From: an uncultured Candidatus Peregrinibacteria bacterium
GTDB lineage: Bacteria > Patescibacteriota > Gracilibacteria > UBA1369
DNA length: 46,564 nt
Reading direction: 5' to 3'
Assembly: GCA_937858825.1 (NCBI GenBank)
Contig: CALMAI010000018.1
Coordinates: 1 to 46,564, forward strand
Below the pieces are notes generated by a model that was given only the letters and a program-made list of their open reading frames with translations, was not told where the DNA came from and searched no databases. This document shows, piece by piece, positions 15,720-23,534 of the stretch. Both the position numbers and the translations under genes were made by a program. Position 1 is the first letter of the stretch. Every line of letters begins with the position of its first letter.

Positions 15720-18383
15720 CTATTTCTTTGCGACTGCTTCAGTTTTTGATTTAGGGGCAGACTTTGCTTTTTGCCCTTTCTGAAGCTTTACGCCATCTTT
15801 ACTCTTCACAATCTTCACAAGATCCCCGTCCTTAAAGTCTCCATCAAGATAGCGTTGAGTCAGCTCATCTTCTACCAGTTCCTGCACCTTTCTGCGCACA
15901 GGCCGCGCTCCAAAGTGCGGATCATAGCTGAGTTTTGCAAGCTGCTCCAATCCACCATTGGTAAGTTCGATAGAAATATCCTTCTTCTTAAGCCGATCTT
16001 CAAGATATCCAACATGCATCTTCACAATCTTCTTAATGTGATCGTGTGTCAGCGGTCGGAACATCACAATTTTATCAATACGGTTCAGGAATTCAGGCCG
16101 GAAGTGTTGTTTTAGATCTTCCATAACGCCTTCCTTAATGTGATCAAAATTCTTTTCAGCCTGATCCAGCTCTTTATCATTCACCTGGAATCCAATTGGC
16201 GCTGCACCATCAGTCAGACGTTTCGCACCAATGTTAGAGGTCATCACAATGATAGTGTTCTTGAAATCAACACGACGCCCCTTGCTGTCAGTAAGCTCTC
16301 CATCTTCAAGAATCTGGAGAAGGAGATTAAAGACATCTGGATGAGCTTTTTCAATCTCATCGAAGAGAATCACAGAATAAGGCTTTCGACGAACCGCTTC
16401 AGTAAGCTGTCCACCATCTTCGTATCCAACATAACCGGCAGTCGCGCCGACCAATCGGGAAGTATTGTGTCGTTCCATGAACTCACTCATATCAATCTTA
16501 ATGAGCGCGTCACGATCATTATAAATCTCCTGGGCAAGGGCACGAACAAGCTCGGTTTTACCAACACCGGTTGGTCCCATAAAGATAAAAGATCCAATTG
16601 GACGTCGGTGATCCGCAAATCCGGTTCGTGATCGTTGAATAGCCTTGGAAACGGCCTGGATAGCTTCATCCTGACCGACAACACGGTTTTCAAGCACAGT
16701 GCCAAGTTTCTTGAGTCGTGCAATGTCAGCTTTTACAAGCCGGGTAACAGGGATTCCAGTTGCGCGGGACACAACATGCGCAATATCATCCTGCTCAATA
16801 ATTTCACGTTTTTCACGTGGAATCTTAACGGTTCGGGTTGCTTCAATCTCCTTCAAAAGTTCCAGTTCCCGATTTCGAAGCTCTGCTGCATGCTCATAAT
16901 CCTGAGCAGAAACAGACTCTTCTTTTTTCTTGATGATTTTGCTGAGCTCTTTTTGAAGCTTTCGAACACGATCCAGATTTCCCTTGCTCTTAATTCGCCG
17001 GTTAGAACACGCTTCATCAAGCAGATCAATCGCCTTATCCGGCAAAAATCGATCATGAATATACCGCTTTGAAAGGGCAATAGACGACTCAAGCGCTTCA
17101 TCAGAAATCACCAGGCTGTGGTGGTCTTCAAAGCTTTCACGAATCCCTTTCAGAATTTCAAGAGCATCCGGTTCAGACGGCTCATTAACCATGACCGGTT
17201 GAAAGCGTCGTTCAAGCGCAGTATCACTTTCAATATATTTTCGATATTCAGTGGTTGTTGTCGCACCAATAACCTGAACCTGCCCCCGTGAGAGCGCCGG
17301 TTTCAAAATATTGGCAGCATCCAGACTTCCTTCCGCGCTTCCCGCACCAATAACACTGTGAAGTTCATCAATAAAGAGAATCACATTAGGTTGCGAAGAG
17401 GCTTCATCAATAATCTGTTTAATCCGCTCTTCAAACTCACCGCGGTACTTGGTCCCGGCCACGACAGAGGTCATAGACAAAGACAAAATTCGCTTGTCGA
17501 GCATAATATCCGGTACTTTTTCAGAAACAATGGCATGTGCAAGACCTTCAACAACAGCAGTCTTACCAACACCAGGCTCTCCAATAAGAACAGGATTGTT
17601 CTTGGTTTTTCGGCAGAGGATACTGATCATCCGTTCAATCTCTTTCTTCCGGCCAATAACAGGACCAAGCTTTCCTTGCCGACACTCATTGGTCATGTCG
17701 GTGGTAAAGTAGTTCAACGCCGGAGTTTTTGGCGGCTTCTCTCCTTTCTGTTTCTGAGGAGGAAGATTCCCTTGCTTGCTTGGATCTTTAAACTGCTCCT
17801 TGTCACCCTGCTGCATATTCCCGGTCAGCACACCATGAAGTCCACTCAAGAAGAACTCAATTGGATTCAAAGCTGCTGCAGATTGAGGATCGTTCATAGC
17901 CCCACCACCCTGTTTGGTAGCCTCCTTACTCTTTTCAAAAGCCTGAATGATCTGTTCACGGATATCAGTCGGATTCACCTTCATATTTTCAAGAATAACA
18001 GTTGCAGCTGTATTTTCCTGAGTTACAAGAGCATACAAAAGGTGCTCAGTCCCAACATATGAGTGGTTGAATTCATGAGCGGAAAGAACAGCCTGTTCAA
18101 TAACCTTTTTGGCAAATCCGCTCAAACCACCCCATCCCTTTTGTGAGCTTGCTGGAGTTGTACTCATGCGCCCAACCGTCTTAAGAACAAGATGAACGTT
18201 TTCCAGAGATACTCCAAAATTCATAAGAATAGCTGCACCAAGAGAGTTGGTTTGGGTCAAAATTCCAATAAGAATGTGCTCAGTCCCAACATAATTCAAT
18301 TTTGAACTTCGTGCTTTTTCCTGTGCCACAACAAGAGCCTGCTTGGCTTCTTTGGTAAACTTTTCAAATCGATTATCAGTCAT
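15720..18383 (-). CDS. clpC: ATP-dependent Clp protease ATPase subunit ClpC
   Basis: ClpC is a Hsp100 unfoldase that feeds proteins to ClpP. The 887-residue protein has two Clp-N repeats (about 4-150) and an extended Pro/Gln/Lys-rich linker (about 157-222). AAA domain 1 carries Walker A GEPGVGKT (268-275) and Walker B ILFIDE (335-340). A UVR-like coiled middle segment typical of ClpC rather than ClpB follows. AAA domain 2 has Walker A GPTGVGKT (603-610), then the D2 small domain and a Lys-rich tail. The tripeptide IGF in APIGFQ matches the ClpP-binding loop, so it probably works with ClpP, which is not in this window. Upstream are a CIRCE operator overlapping a consensus promoter and a second extended -10 promoter, indicating HrcA-controlled heat induction plus basal expression. 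Confidence 0.97.
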   Translation of the reverse strand: MTDNRFEKFTKEAKQALVVAQEKARSSKLNYVGTEHILIGILTQTNSLGAAILMNFGVSLENVHLVLKTVGRMSTTPASSQKGWGGLSGFAKKVIEQAVLSAHEFNHSYVGTEHLLYALVTQENTAATVILENMKVNPTDIREQIIQAFEKSKEATKQGGGAMNDPQSAAALNPIEFFLSGLHGVLTGNMQQGDKEQFKDPSKQGNLPPQKQKGEKPPKTPALNYFTTDMTNECRQGKLGPVIGRKKEIERMISILCRKTKNNPVLIGEPGVGKTAVVEGLAHAIVSEKVPDIMLDKRILSLSMTSVVAGTKYRGEFEERIKQIIDEASSQPNVILFIDELHSVIGAGSAEGSLDAANILKPALSRGQVQVIGATTTTEYRKYIESDTALERRFQPVMVNEPSEPDALEILKGIRESFEDHHSLVISDEALESSIALSKRYIHDRFLPDKAIDLLDEACSNRRIKSKGNLDRVRKLQKELSKIIKKKEESVSAQDYEHAAELRNRELELLKEIEATRTVKIPREKREIIEQDDIAHVVSRATGIPVTRLVKADIARLKKLGTVLENRVVGQDEAIQAVSKAIQRSRTGFADHRRPIGSFIFMGPTGVGKTELVRALAQEIYNDRDALIKIDMSEFMERHNTSRLVGATAGYVGYEDGGQLTEAVRRKPYSVILFDEIEKAHPDVFNLLLQILEDGELTDSKGRRVDFKNTIIVMTSNIGAKRLTDGAAPIGFQVNDKELDQAEKNFDHIKEGVMEDLKQHFRPEFLNRIDKIVMFRPLTHDHIKKIVKMHVGYLEDRLKKKDISIELTNGGLEQLAKLSYDPHFGARPVRRKVQELVEDELTQRYLDGDFKDGDLVKIVKSKDGVKLQKGQKAKSAPKSKTEAVAKK

Positions 18384-18413
18384 GTGGAGAAAGTAAAATT
18401 ATGAATTCAATGC

Positions 18414-18422
18414 ATTATAGCA
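18414..18422 (-). promoter_or_regulatory. clpC proximal promoter (extended -10)
   Basis: TGC-TATAAT on the minus strand is a perfect extended -10, about 30 bases before the clpC ATG. It has no clear -35. It lies downstream of the CIRCE site and so could give HrcA-independent basal transcription. Confidence 0.6.
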
Positions 18423-18518
18423 TAGCTATGCCCCGAAACATAGATTGTACAAATAATTTAGACTTTACGTGCTTAATGTTTATTATCTGGCATAACACCA
18501 ACAGTTTCGTTAAAACTA

Positions 18519-18545
18519 TTAGCACTCAAAATTATAGAGTGCTAA
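18519..18545. promoter_or_regulatory. CIRCE operator (HrcA binding site)
   Basis: TTAGCACTC, nine bases, GAGTGCTAA: a perfect match to the CIRCE consensus with the canonical 9-base spacer. It lies 136 bases upstream of clpC. The -10 box of a consensus promoter occupies its spacer. CIRCE is the well-established target of the repressor HrcA; hrcA itself is not in the window. Confidence 0.95.
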
Positions 18546-18559
18546 TTCATTCAAGTCAA
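18531..18559 (-). promoter_or_regulatory. clpC distal heat-shock promoter
   Basis: TTGACT (18554-18559), 17 bases, TATAAT (18531-18536) on the minus strand. The -10 sits inside the CIRCE spacer, so HrcA binding must occlude it. The transcript would have a leader of about 140 bases before clpC. Confidence 0.85.
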
Positions 18560-18574
18560 CCACAAGATGAACGC

Positions 18575-19846
18575 TTATTCGCTTACACTTGCAGCCATAT
18601 TAATGAGTGTCTGCTGCATATTTTTTGGCCCGCTAAAACGGAAATATCGACCATTGCCTTTATAAACAACATCAACAGTTCCGCCTTTGTCATTGAATCC
18701 CAGACTCTTTCCATCAGCAGTAACAGTAGAGGTGGAAGGATCAGAAGACATCACACTCATAGTCACAAGCGCTGATCCACCTTCATCAAACGACTCATCC
18801 CCAAAATTATAAACCTGAGAAACGCCGGATTCACTACTGTTAGATCCCTCAAAATACCAACTCTTAGGATATTGAAGGGAAAAACCGACGGTATCACTCT
18901 CAAACGATTCATAGTTGCTCAAATCAACAGTATAGACCTGAGGCTGAGTAGATGCCTCCCCGGAATGGACAGAGTCAACATCCAGTGTGCGTGACTCCAT
19001 AAGCGAATTATCCATTTCTTCAAAACCTTCCGGGACATCTCCCTTCAAATCAAAGGAGCCAAGCATTTCATAAAAAAGATTTTCATGCTTCAGAGCATTT
19101 TCATGATCGCTTACTTCAAACGACAACTCGAAAAAATTATTTTCTCCTTCAACATAAAAAGTCACAACTCCATCCTCTTCCTTCTTCAGAGCGTCCAGAT
19201 TCAAAACACCAACCTTGCTGCGGGCAAGTCCGGCTGGCAAAAGGTGTTCAGCTCCATCACTCTCTAATCCTAAATAGCCCAACAAATCCTCATCTTCCTC
19301 CTTTGGGGCATAGAAAATAGTGAAAATATCTTCCATTGGCTCGTCGGAAGGTTCAGCATCCTCATCTTCGGGCTCAATTGCCAAGGTAAAAGTAACCTCT
19401 CCATCTGACTTTTCCATTTCAAAATCATCTCTGTACCGGATAGAGAAGAGCGATCCATCGTACTCAGTCCATTGAGCAGCTTTGGTATCTTCAATCACAT
19501 AGTCTTCCAGAACATCAATATTGGTAACCTCCATAAGAGGCTTGTTACCTTTGGTATAAGTAATCACCCCACGAACCTCAACTCCAACATCACTATACTT
19601 GTCATCATCAAGGTTAATGGCAGCACTTTGAAGCAAAATAGTATCGCCATCATCAAGTCGCAATCGATGCGTCCCAACAGTGTCATCATTATCAAGCTCT
19701 TCAATCACACCAATCCTCCGATCCTGTGGCATTTCATCCACCACAATGCCATTTTCATCCAAGTCTGACCCCTGCGATCCACATCCACCAAGAAAAGCCA
19801 GGCTGGTGACAAGCATAAAAGTGAGAGCAATCGGTCGTTTCAACAT
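18575..19846 (-). CDS. Predicted lipoprotein with repeated beta-rich domains
   Basis: I chose the ATG at 19846 because it begins a clear lipoprotein signal: MLKR, a hydrophobic stretch and lipobox FLGGC with C22. A longer frame to 19900 would overlap ruvB and put extra residues before the signal. The 423-residue protein is acidic. After the Cys comes an Asp-rich linker and a small domain (about 40-115) that resembles an OB-like strand pattern. Two related modules follow; each contains a segment of the type FSIRY or FSLQYPKSWYF, the latter resembling PsbP-like or DUF-type surface lipoproteins. No enzyme motif is visible. It would be anchored to the outer face of the cytoplasmic membrane. It lies 10 bases after ruvB in the same operon and ends about 30 bases upstream of the CIRCE site. 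Confidence 0.8.
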   Translation of the reverse strand: MLKRPIALTFMLVTSLAFLGGCGSQGSDLDENGIVVDEMPQDRRIGVIEELDNDDTVGTHRLRLDDGDTILLQSAAINLDDDKYSDVGVEVRGVITYTKGNKPLMEVTNIDVLEDYVIEDTKAAQWTEYDGSLFSIRYRDDFEMEKSDGEVTFTLAIEPEDEDAEPSDEPMEDIFTIFYAPKEEDEDLLGYLGLESDGAEHLLPAGLARSKVGVLNLDALKKEEDGVVTFYVEGENNFFELSFEVSDHENALKHENLFYEMLGSFDLKGDVPEGFEEMDNSLMESRTLDVDSVHSGEASTQPQVYTVDLSNYESFESDTVGFSLQYPKSWYFEGSNSSESGVSQVYNFGDESFDEGGSALVTMSVMSSDPSTSTVTADGKSLGFNDKGGTVDVVYKGNGRYFRFSGPKNMQQTLINMAASVSE

Positions 19847-19856
19847 AAGAATAAAA

Positions 19857-20891
19857 TTAGAAATTACGTAAGGGAGGGGAGTCGAGCCCCAGATGTTCAT
19901 AAGCCTTGAGCGTTACCTGTCGCCCGCGGGGAGTTCGTTCCAAAAAGCCAAGTTTAAGCAGATAAGGTTCATAAATATCTTCAACAGTGTTTTCTTCTTC
20001 AGAAATAGAGGCCGCGATAGTATTAAGCCCAACCGGGCCGCCCTGGTAGTTTTCGATAATAGTCTGAAGAATCGTCCGGTCAATTTTATCCAACCCTAAA
20101 GGATCAATCCCCATAGCCTCCAGGGCCATATGGACCACCTCCGCATCAACAGCATTTTTTTCATAAAAGTCAGCATAGTCACGCACCCGCTTTAGGAGTC
20201 GATTGGCAATTCGGGGCGTCTGCCTGGCGCATCCCGCTAACAGATGAGCCGCGTCATTCTCAATCTGGCACTCCAGAAGTTCCGCGCTCCGCTCAATAAT
20301 CTGACGGATACTCTCCTGAGTATAAAACTGAAGGCGGACAATATGTCCAAACCGGTCCCGCAGTGGAGATGAGAGCATACTCAGCTTCGTTGTCGCTCCA
20401 ATGAGTGTAAACCTTGGTAATTTTAAGCGCATCGTTCGGGCAGATGGTCCTTTCCCGATAACCAGATCCAATCCAAAATCTTCCATAGCTGTATACAAAA
20501 CCTCTTCCACTGCCGGCCTCAGCCGATGAATCTCATCAATAAAAAGAATATCCCGCTCGCGCAGATTAGAAATAATCGAAGCCAGGTCTCCCTGCTTCTC
20601 CAGAGCCGGCCCCGAGGTAACACGAATATTCACACCCATCTCCCTGGCCATAATGTGCGCCAAAGTGGTTTTTCCCAGACCGGGAGGTCCATGAATAAGC
20701 GTATGCTCCAAACTCTCATCCCGTTTCTTTGCCGCGGCAAGAGCAATTCCCAGGTTTTTTTTAATATCTTCCTGGCCAATGTAATCCTTCAGCATATGCG
20801 GACGAAGCCCCTGTTCTATCTGCTGAGTCTCCTCATTACTGTCTTCGGGTGACAGTGGCCGCGTCTCCGACGGTTTCCCTCGTTTGATCAT
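19857..20891 (-). CDS. ruvB: Holliday junction branch migration helicase RuvB
   Basis: RuvB is the hexameric AAA+ motor that drives branch migration with RuvA. The 344-residue protein has [11 protein letters not shown] at the N-terminus of the AAA fold, Walker A GPPGLGKT (68-75) and Walker [11 protein letters not shown] (D119, E120). Sensor 1 is FTLIGATTK, the arginine-finger region is SSPLRDRFG, and the DNA-binding winged helix is at 265-335, ending [13 protein letters not shown]. All key motifs are intact and the length is normal. The 5' end overlaps the upstream PH-domain gene by 56 bases in another frame; a later start is not obvious because the next Met is residue 33, inside the conserved region. 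It is followed by the lipoprotein gene after 10 bases. ruvA and ruvC are not in the window. Confidence 0.97.
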   Translation of the reverse strand: MIKRGKPSETRPLSPEDSNEETQQIEQGLRPHMLKDYIGQEDIKKNLGIALAAAKKRDESLEHTLIHGPPGLGKTTLAHIMAREMGVNIRVTSGPALEKQGDLASIISNLRERDILFIDEIHRLRPAVEEVLYTAMEDFGLDLVIGKGPSARTMRLKLPRFTLIGATTKLSMLSSPLRDRFGHIVRLQFYTQESIRQIIERSAELLECQIENDAAHLLAGCARQTPRIANRLLKRVRDYADFYEKNAVDAEVVHMALEAMGIDPLGLDKIDRTILQTIIENYQGGPVGLNTIAASISEEENTVEDIYEPYLLKLGFLERTPRGRQVTLKAYEHLGLDSPPLRNF

Positions 20892-21408
20892 GCACAGTGG
20901 TATTTAAACTTTCGCCTCTTATTCTATGTGGTTTTAAGCTGAGATGGTAGATAAAATGTTTAATCCCTTCAGGATCGGGAGCATTCGGAAAGTGGATCGT
21001 TGTACGGGTAGAAGCTGTTTCAAGAGTAAAATCTCCATAATCAAAAGCCTTTAACTTGGCAATGAGCCCCTTTTCATTGGTTTCTATGTCCTGAATATCC
21101 ACCAGTTCGGCCTCATGCTCTGTATTGCTCAGTGCTCCATTCCAATCAATGTATAAAATCCGGCGATTCGTTATAACAAGACGATCCAGATAGTACAAAA
21201 TTCCATCATAAGTGAGCGCTGCAATAATTCCAGCGGTAACGGCAAAATAGACCCAAAACATCTGTTGAGGATCCACATTCATACGGAAAAACCAGGCAAC
21301 AAGATAGAAAGGAAGCCCGGCAACAACAATATTTACCCCCCGGATAATACGGGCAGTAATATGGTGATGAAAAACCTTAACAATCTGTTCCCCCTCCTGT
21401 AAATGCAT
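20836..21408 (-). CDS. Two-helix membrane protein with bacterial PH (YdbS/YdbT-type) domain
   Basis: The 190-residue protein has a short N-terminal region, two membrane segments (about 24-41 and 52-72) and then a bacterial PH-like domain of the YdbS/DUF304 type. The diagnostic strand-turn is [13 protein letters not shown], followed by [16 protein letters not shown] and DFTLET. The domain probably faces the cytoplasm. A charged Thr/Arg-rich tail (about 165-190) overlaps the start of ruvB by 56 bases. The family is widespread, but its function is poorly defined; no enzymatic residues are visible. It lies first in the run leading to ruvB and the lipoprotein. Confidence 0.85.
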   Translation of the reverse strand: MHLQEGEQIVKVFHHHITARIIRGVNIVVAGLPFYLVAWFFRMNVDPQQMFWVYFAVTAGIIAALTYDGILYYLDRLVITNRRILYIDWNGALSNTEHEAELVDIQDIETNEKGLIAKLKAFDYGDFTLETASTRTTIHFPNAPDPEGIKHFIYHLSLKPHRIRGESLNTTVHDQTRETVGDAATVTRRQ

Positions 21409-21492
21409 ACTTCATCATTCACAATGTAAGTATGTATTTTAAAACATATCTTGCCGGAAAATGCAAGTTTTTCTGTAGGGAGGAAGAAATTC

Positions 21493-23271
21493 CTAACCCT
21501 TCCAGCCACTAACTTCTGGCAATTTCTTAAAATCCTCCCACTCTTTTGTCAGTCGGGAAACATGCTCTGTGTGGAATCCATAAAACTTATCAGCGTTTTG
21601 AGCATTCCGAACATACTTCTGAGCATGATCAAAAGCCGCTCGCCGATGCGGTAAATAGATCGGATTTGGATCCTCAAACAGCTCCCGGGCGTAAACAATA
21701 GCCATCCGCGCCAGCTTTACATAAACCAGTGATGCAAGCTGCGCAAACTCTTCGGTCAATTTTGAAACATCCTTCCCTTCAAACCGCTCTTTTTGAATAG
21801 CAAAAAAGGTTTCATGAACAACCTGTTTGGCCGGATTCGAATAAATAGCCATATCCGGCATAATTTTTTGTGGCCGATCAAATCCTTTCATATGATCGTT
21901 GCTGAAAGCATAAGCCCCAAAATCGGGAATAACATGCTCAGAACCAAGGTATCCGGTATAAAGTTCCTGATGGCTCATGTTCAAAAGCCCAGGACCCATA
22001 AGCTCTGTAGCAACCCGTCGAAGTTTATTCAAAGGATCTTTTGGCATTACGCGCTCATAAGCAGCCTTCCGTTCATCTTCCGGCAAGAGCTGGGCGCCAG
22101 CCACAACACGCTCTACAGGTTTACCATCAATAGTCATTGACCCAAGTTCATAATCTTCGCCACCTGGCCAATAACGTTCATTAGTGAAGCTTCCTCCATC
22201 ATAGCCGGCAGCCATATTGATCCCCAAAATAGCAGAATTAACTGCCAGTGATTGCCCATGCTTGCTAAGGAACTTGTCACCGCTTTGATCAAGCAGAGCT
22301 TCATTGGTTCCATAAGTATTGGGAGCGATAGCCGCATTCCCCAAATCAACAAGTGCTGTAACTAATCCACTTTCCTTAAATTGCCCAAGGGCCTTTCGGT
22401 ATTCACTATGCCTCCGGCGCACCATCTGCTGATTCTTTGTGGCAAAAGATGTCTCCATAACCGGACCTCCATGCTCAGCAACCTCTCCCTGAAAACCTTT
22501 ACCTAAATTCCAGGGTTTCATAGGGATCGAAAAAGAGACCTTGGCTCCACGATTTTGAAGCTCCTTCAAAAGAGCTTCAGTATCGGCAATAAGACTGTTA
22601 ATCGGAGTCTGTGACCAAAATAGAGTTGGATCAAAGTTCAAAGTGGCAAAATCAACATTACCACTATAGTTCTTTAGGGCCGCAAGGCAGTCTTTTGGAG
22701 TGTTGCCGCCAACATAGTCAACTTGAGCTCCACGAAAACCTTCAGCAATTTGCTTGCTACTTTTTCCACCAAGAGCCAGGATCTTTTTCCCCTCAACCAT
22801 AAGCTCTGGCTGTTCAATAAGAGAAGGACGGGCAATGGCCACACGCTGGTCTGCTGATTTTCGTTTCCATGCCTCCACGCTCATCGCGTGATTGGATGCA
22901 ATCTCCGCTGAATGTTGCCGCAAATACGCTTCACGCTGCTCTTTTGGAATTCGTCGGTACTCCATCTGGCTCTTAAATGAAAGATGTTTCCACTTTGGCA
23001 GTTTGTCTGGATGAACTGGCGCAGTAGGGTGGTACTTATGTTTGTCATACATCTGTGATTCCCAAACTTCCGGATGCTCCAAAACCTCCTTTGCCTTTGG
23101 ATTGAGTTTGGCAAGTTCAACATCAACAGGAACCCCTTTGGGGCTGTTCTTCATCTTCTCTGGCTCCTGCGCAGGTTGATCCAGGTGATCCTGCTCAAAA
23201 CCCTTTGCGTGATGAAACGCAAATCGTCTTGAGAAAAGCCCTATTTCTGGATTTTTTTGTGGATCAGTCAT
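21493..23271 (-). CDS. Large hypothetical protein with a degenerate SGNH-hydrolase-like centre
   Basis: I chose the ATG at 23271 over a TTG 18 bases upstream: the TTG lies just before a TATAAT box, and the box-to-ATG spacing is six bases as in two other genes here. The 592-residue protein has no signal peptide. The N-terminal 155 residues are polar, His/Lys/Pro-rich and helical. Residues about 160-350 follow the strand-helix order of SGNH hydrolases: KILALGGKSSKQIAEGF where GDS would sit, LNFDPTLF near block III, GAKVSFSIPMKP, and KHGQSLAVNSAI at the position of the final His. The catalytic block I GDS is not present. The C-terminal 240 residues are unrecognised and helical. It may be a binding or structural relative of the hydrolase at 11.3-14.3 kb. 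Function unknown. Confidence 0.7.
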   Translation of the reverse strand: MTDPQKNPEIGLFSRRFAFHHAKGFEQDHLDQPAQEPEKMKNSPKGVPVDVELAKLNPKAKEVLEHPEVWESQMYDKHKYHPTAPVHPDKLPKWKHLSFKSQMEYRRIPKEQREAYLRQHSAEIASNHAMSVEAWKRKSADQRVAIARPSLIEQPELMVEGKKILALGGKSSKQIAEGFRGAQVDYVGGNTPKDCLAALKNYSGNVDFATLNFDPTLFWSQTPINSLIADTEALLKELQNRGAKVSFSIPMKPWNLGKGFQGEVAEHGGPVMETSFATKNQQMVRRRHSEYRKALGQFKESGLVTALVDLGNAAIAPNTYGTNEALLDQSGDKFLSKHGQSLAVNSAILGINMAAGYDGGSFTNERYWPGGEDYELGSMTIDGKPVERVVAGAQLLPEDERKAAYERVMPKDPLNKLRRVATELMGPGLLNMSHQELYTGYLGSEHVIPDFGAYAFSNDHMKGFDRPQKIMPDMAIYSNPAKQVVHETFFAIQKERFEGKDVSKLTEEFAQLASLVYVKLARMAIVYARELFEDPNPIYLPHRRAAFDHAQKYVRNAQNADKFYGFHTEHVSRLTKEWEDFKKLPEVSGWKG

Positions 23272-23277
23272 CCAATT

Positions 23278-23306
23278 ATTATACCACAAAAAAGCCCATT
23301 ATTGAA
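23278..23306 (-). promoter_or_regulatory. Leaderless-type promoter of the 592-residue protein gene
   Basis: TTCAAT (23301-23306), 17 bases, TATAAT (23278-23283) on the minus strand, then six bases to the ATG at 23271. Confidence 0.55.
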
Positions 23307-23397
23307 GGATATCGAGCGAAATATGTTGTTGAGAGGACAATCTGCAACGAGCGAAGCGAGTGAAGCCTGTACTCGAGGCAATCATATTGAGCAACAG

Positions 23398-23474
23398 TGG
23401 TACGCCCGGGAGGATTCGAACCTCCGACCTTCGCCTTAGAAGGGCGCTGCTCTATCCAGCTGAGCTACGGGCGC
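23398..23474 (-). tRNA. tRNA-Arg (anticodon UCU)
   Basis: A 77-base cloverleaf on the minus strand. The acceptor stem GCGCCCG pairs with CGGGCGT (G1-U72 wobble), the D-arm is GCTC/GAGC, and the anticodon loop is CTTCTAA, reading UCU. The T-arm is GGAGG-TTCGAAT-CCTCC, and the 3' CCA is encoded. The first anticodon-stem pair is a G-A mismatch. It decodes AGA/AGG. Downstream (23290-23397) there is only GAAGCGAG-type repeats and no clear terminator. Confidence 0.97.
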
Positions 23475-23512
23475 ATAAAATACCCTGGAACTATACCAGA
23501 AACCCCTGGAAG

Positions 23513-23533
23513 AAAAAAAGGCAAGCCTCTCTT
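23513..23533 (-). terminator. Possible terminator of the M23/SLH gene
   Basis: On the minus strand AAGAGAGG and CCTTTTTTT pair through two G-U wobbles around a CTTG tetraloop, immediately after the M23/SLH stop. The T-run is partly used in the stem, so efficiency is uncertain. Confidence 0.4.
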
Positions 23534-23534
23534 C

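Noticed and set aside
21430-21475. Hairpin CTTGC/GCAAG followed by T-run on the plus strand upstream of the PH-domain gene
   Set aside because: No plus-strand gene ends there, and on the minus strand the T-run is on the wrong side. It was not called as a terminator.
23340-23397. GAGCGAAGCGAGTGAAGC-like direct repeats downstream of tRNA-Arg, considered as an attachment site or mobile-element end
   Set aside because: No integrase, no second copy in the window and no duplicated tRNA 3' end; it looks like simple low-complexity sequence.
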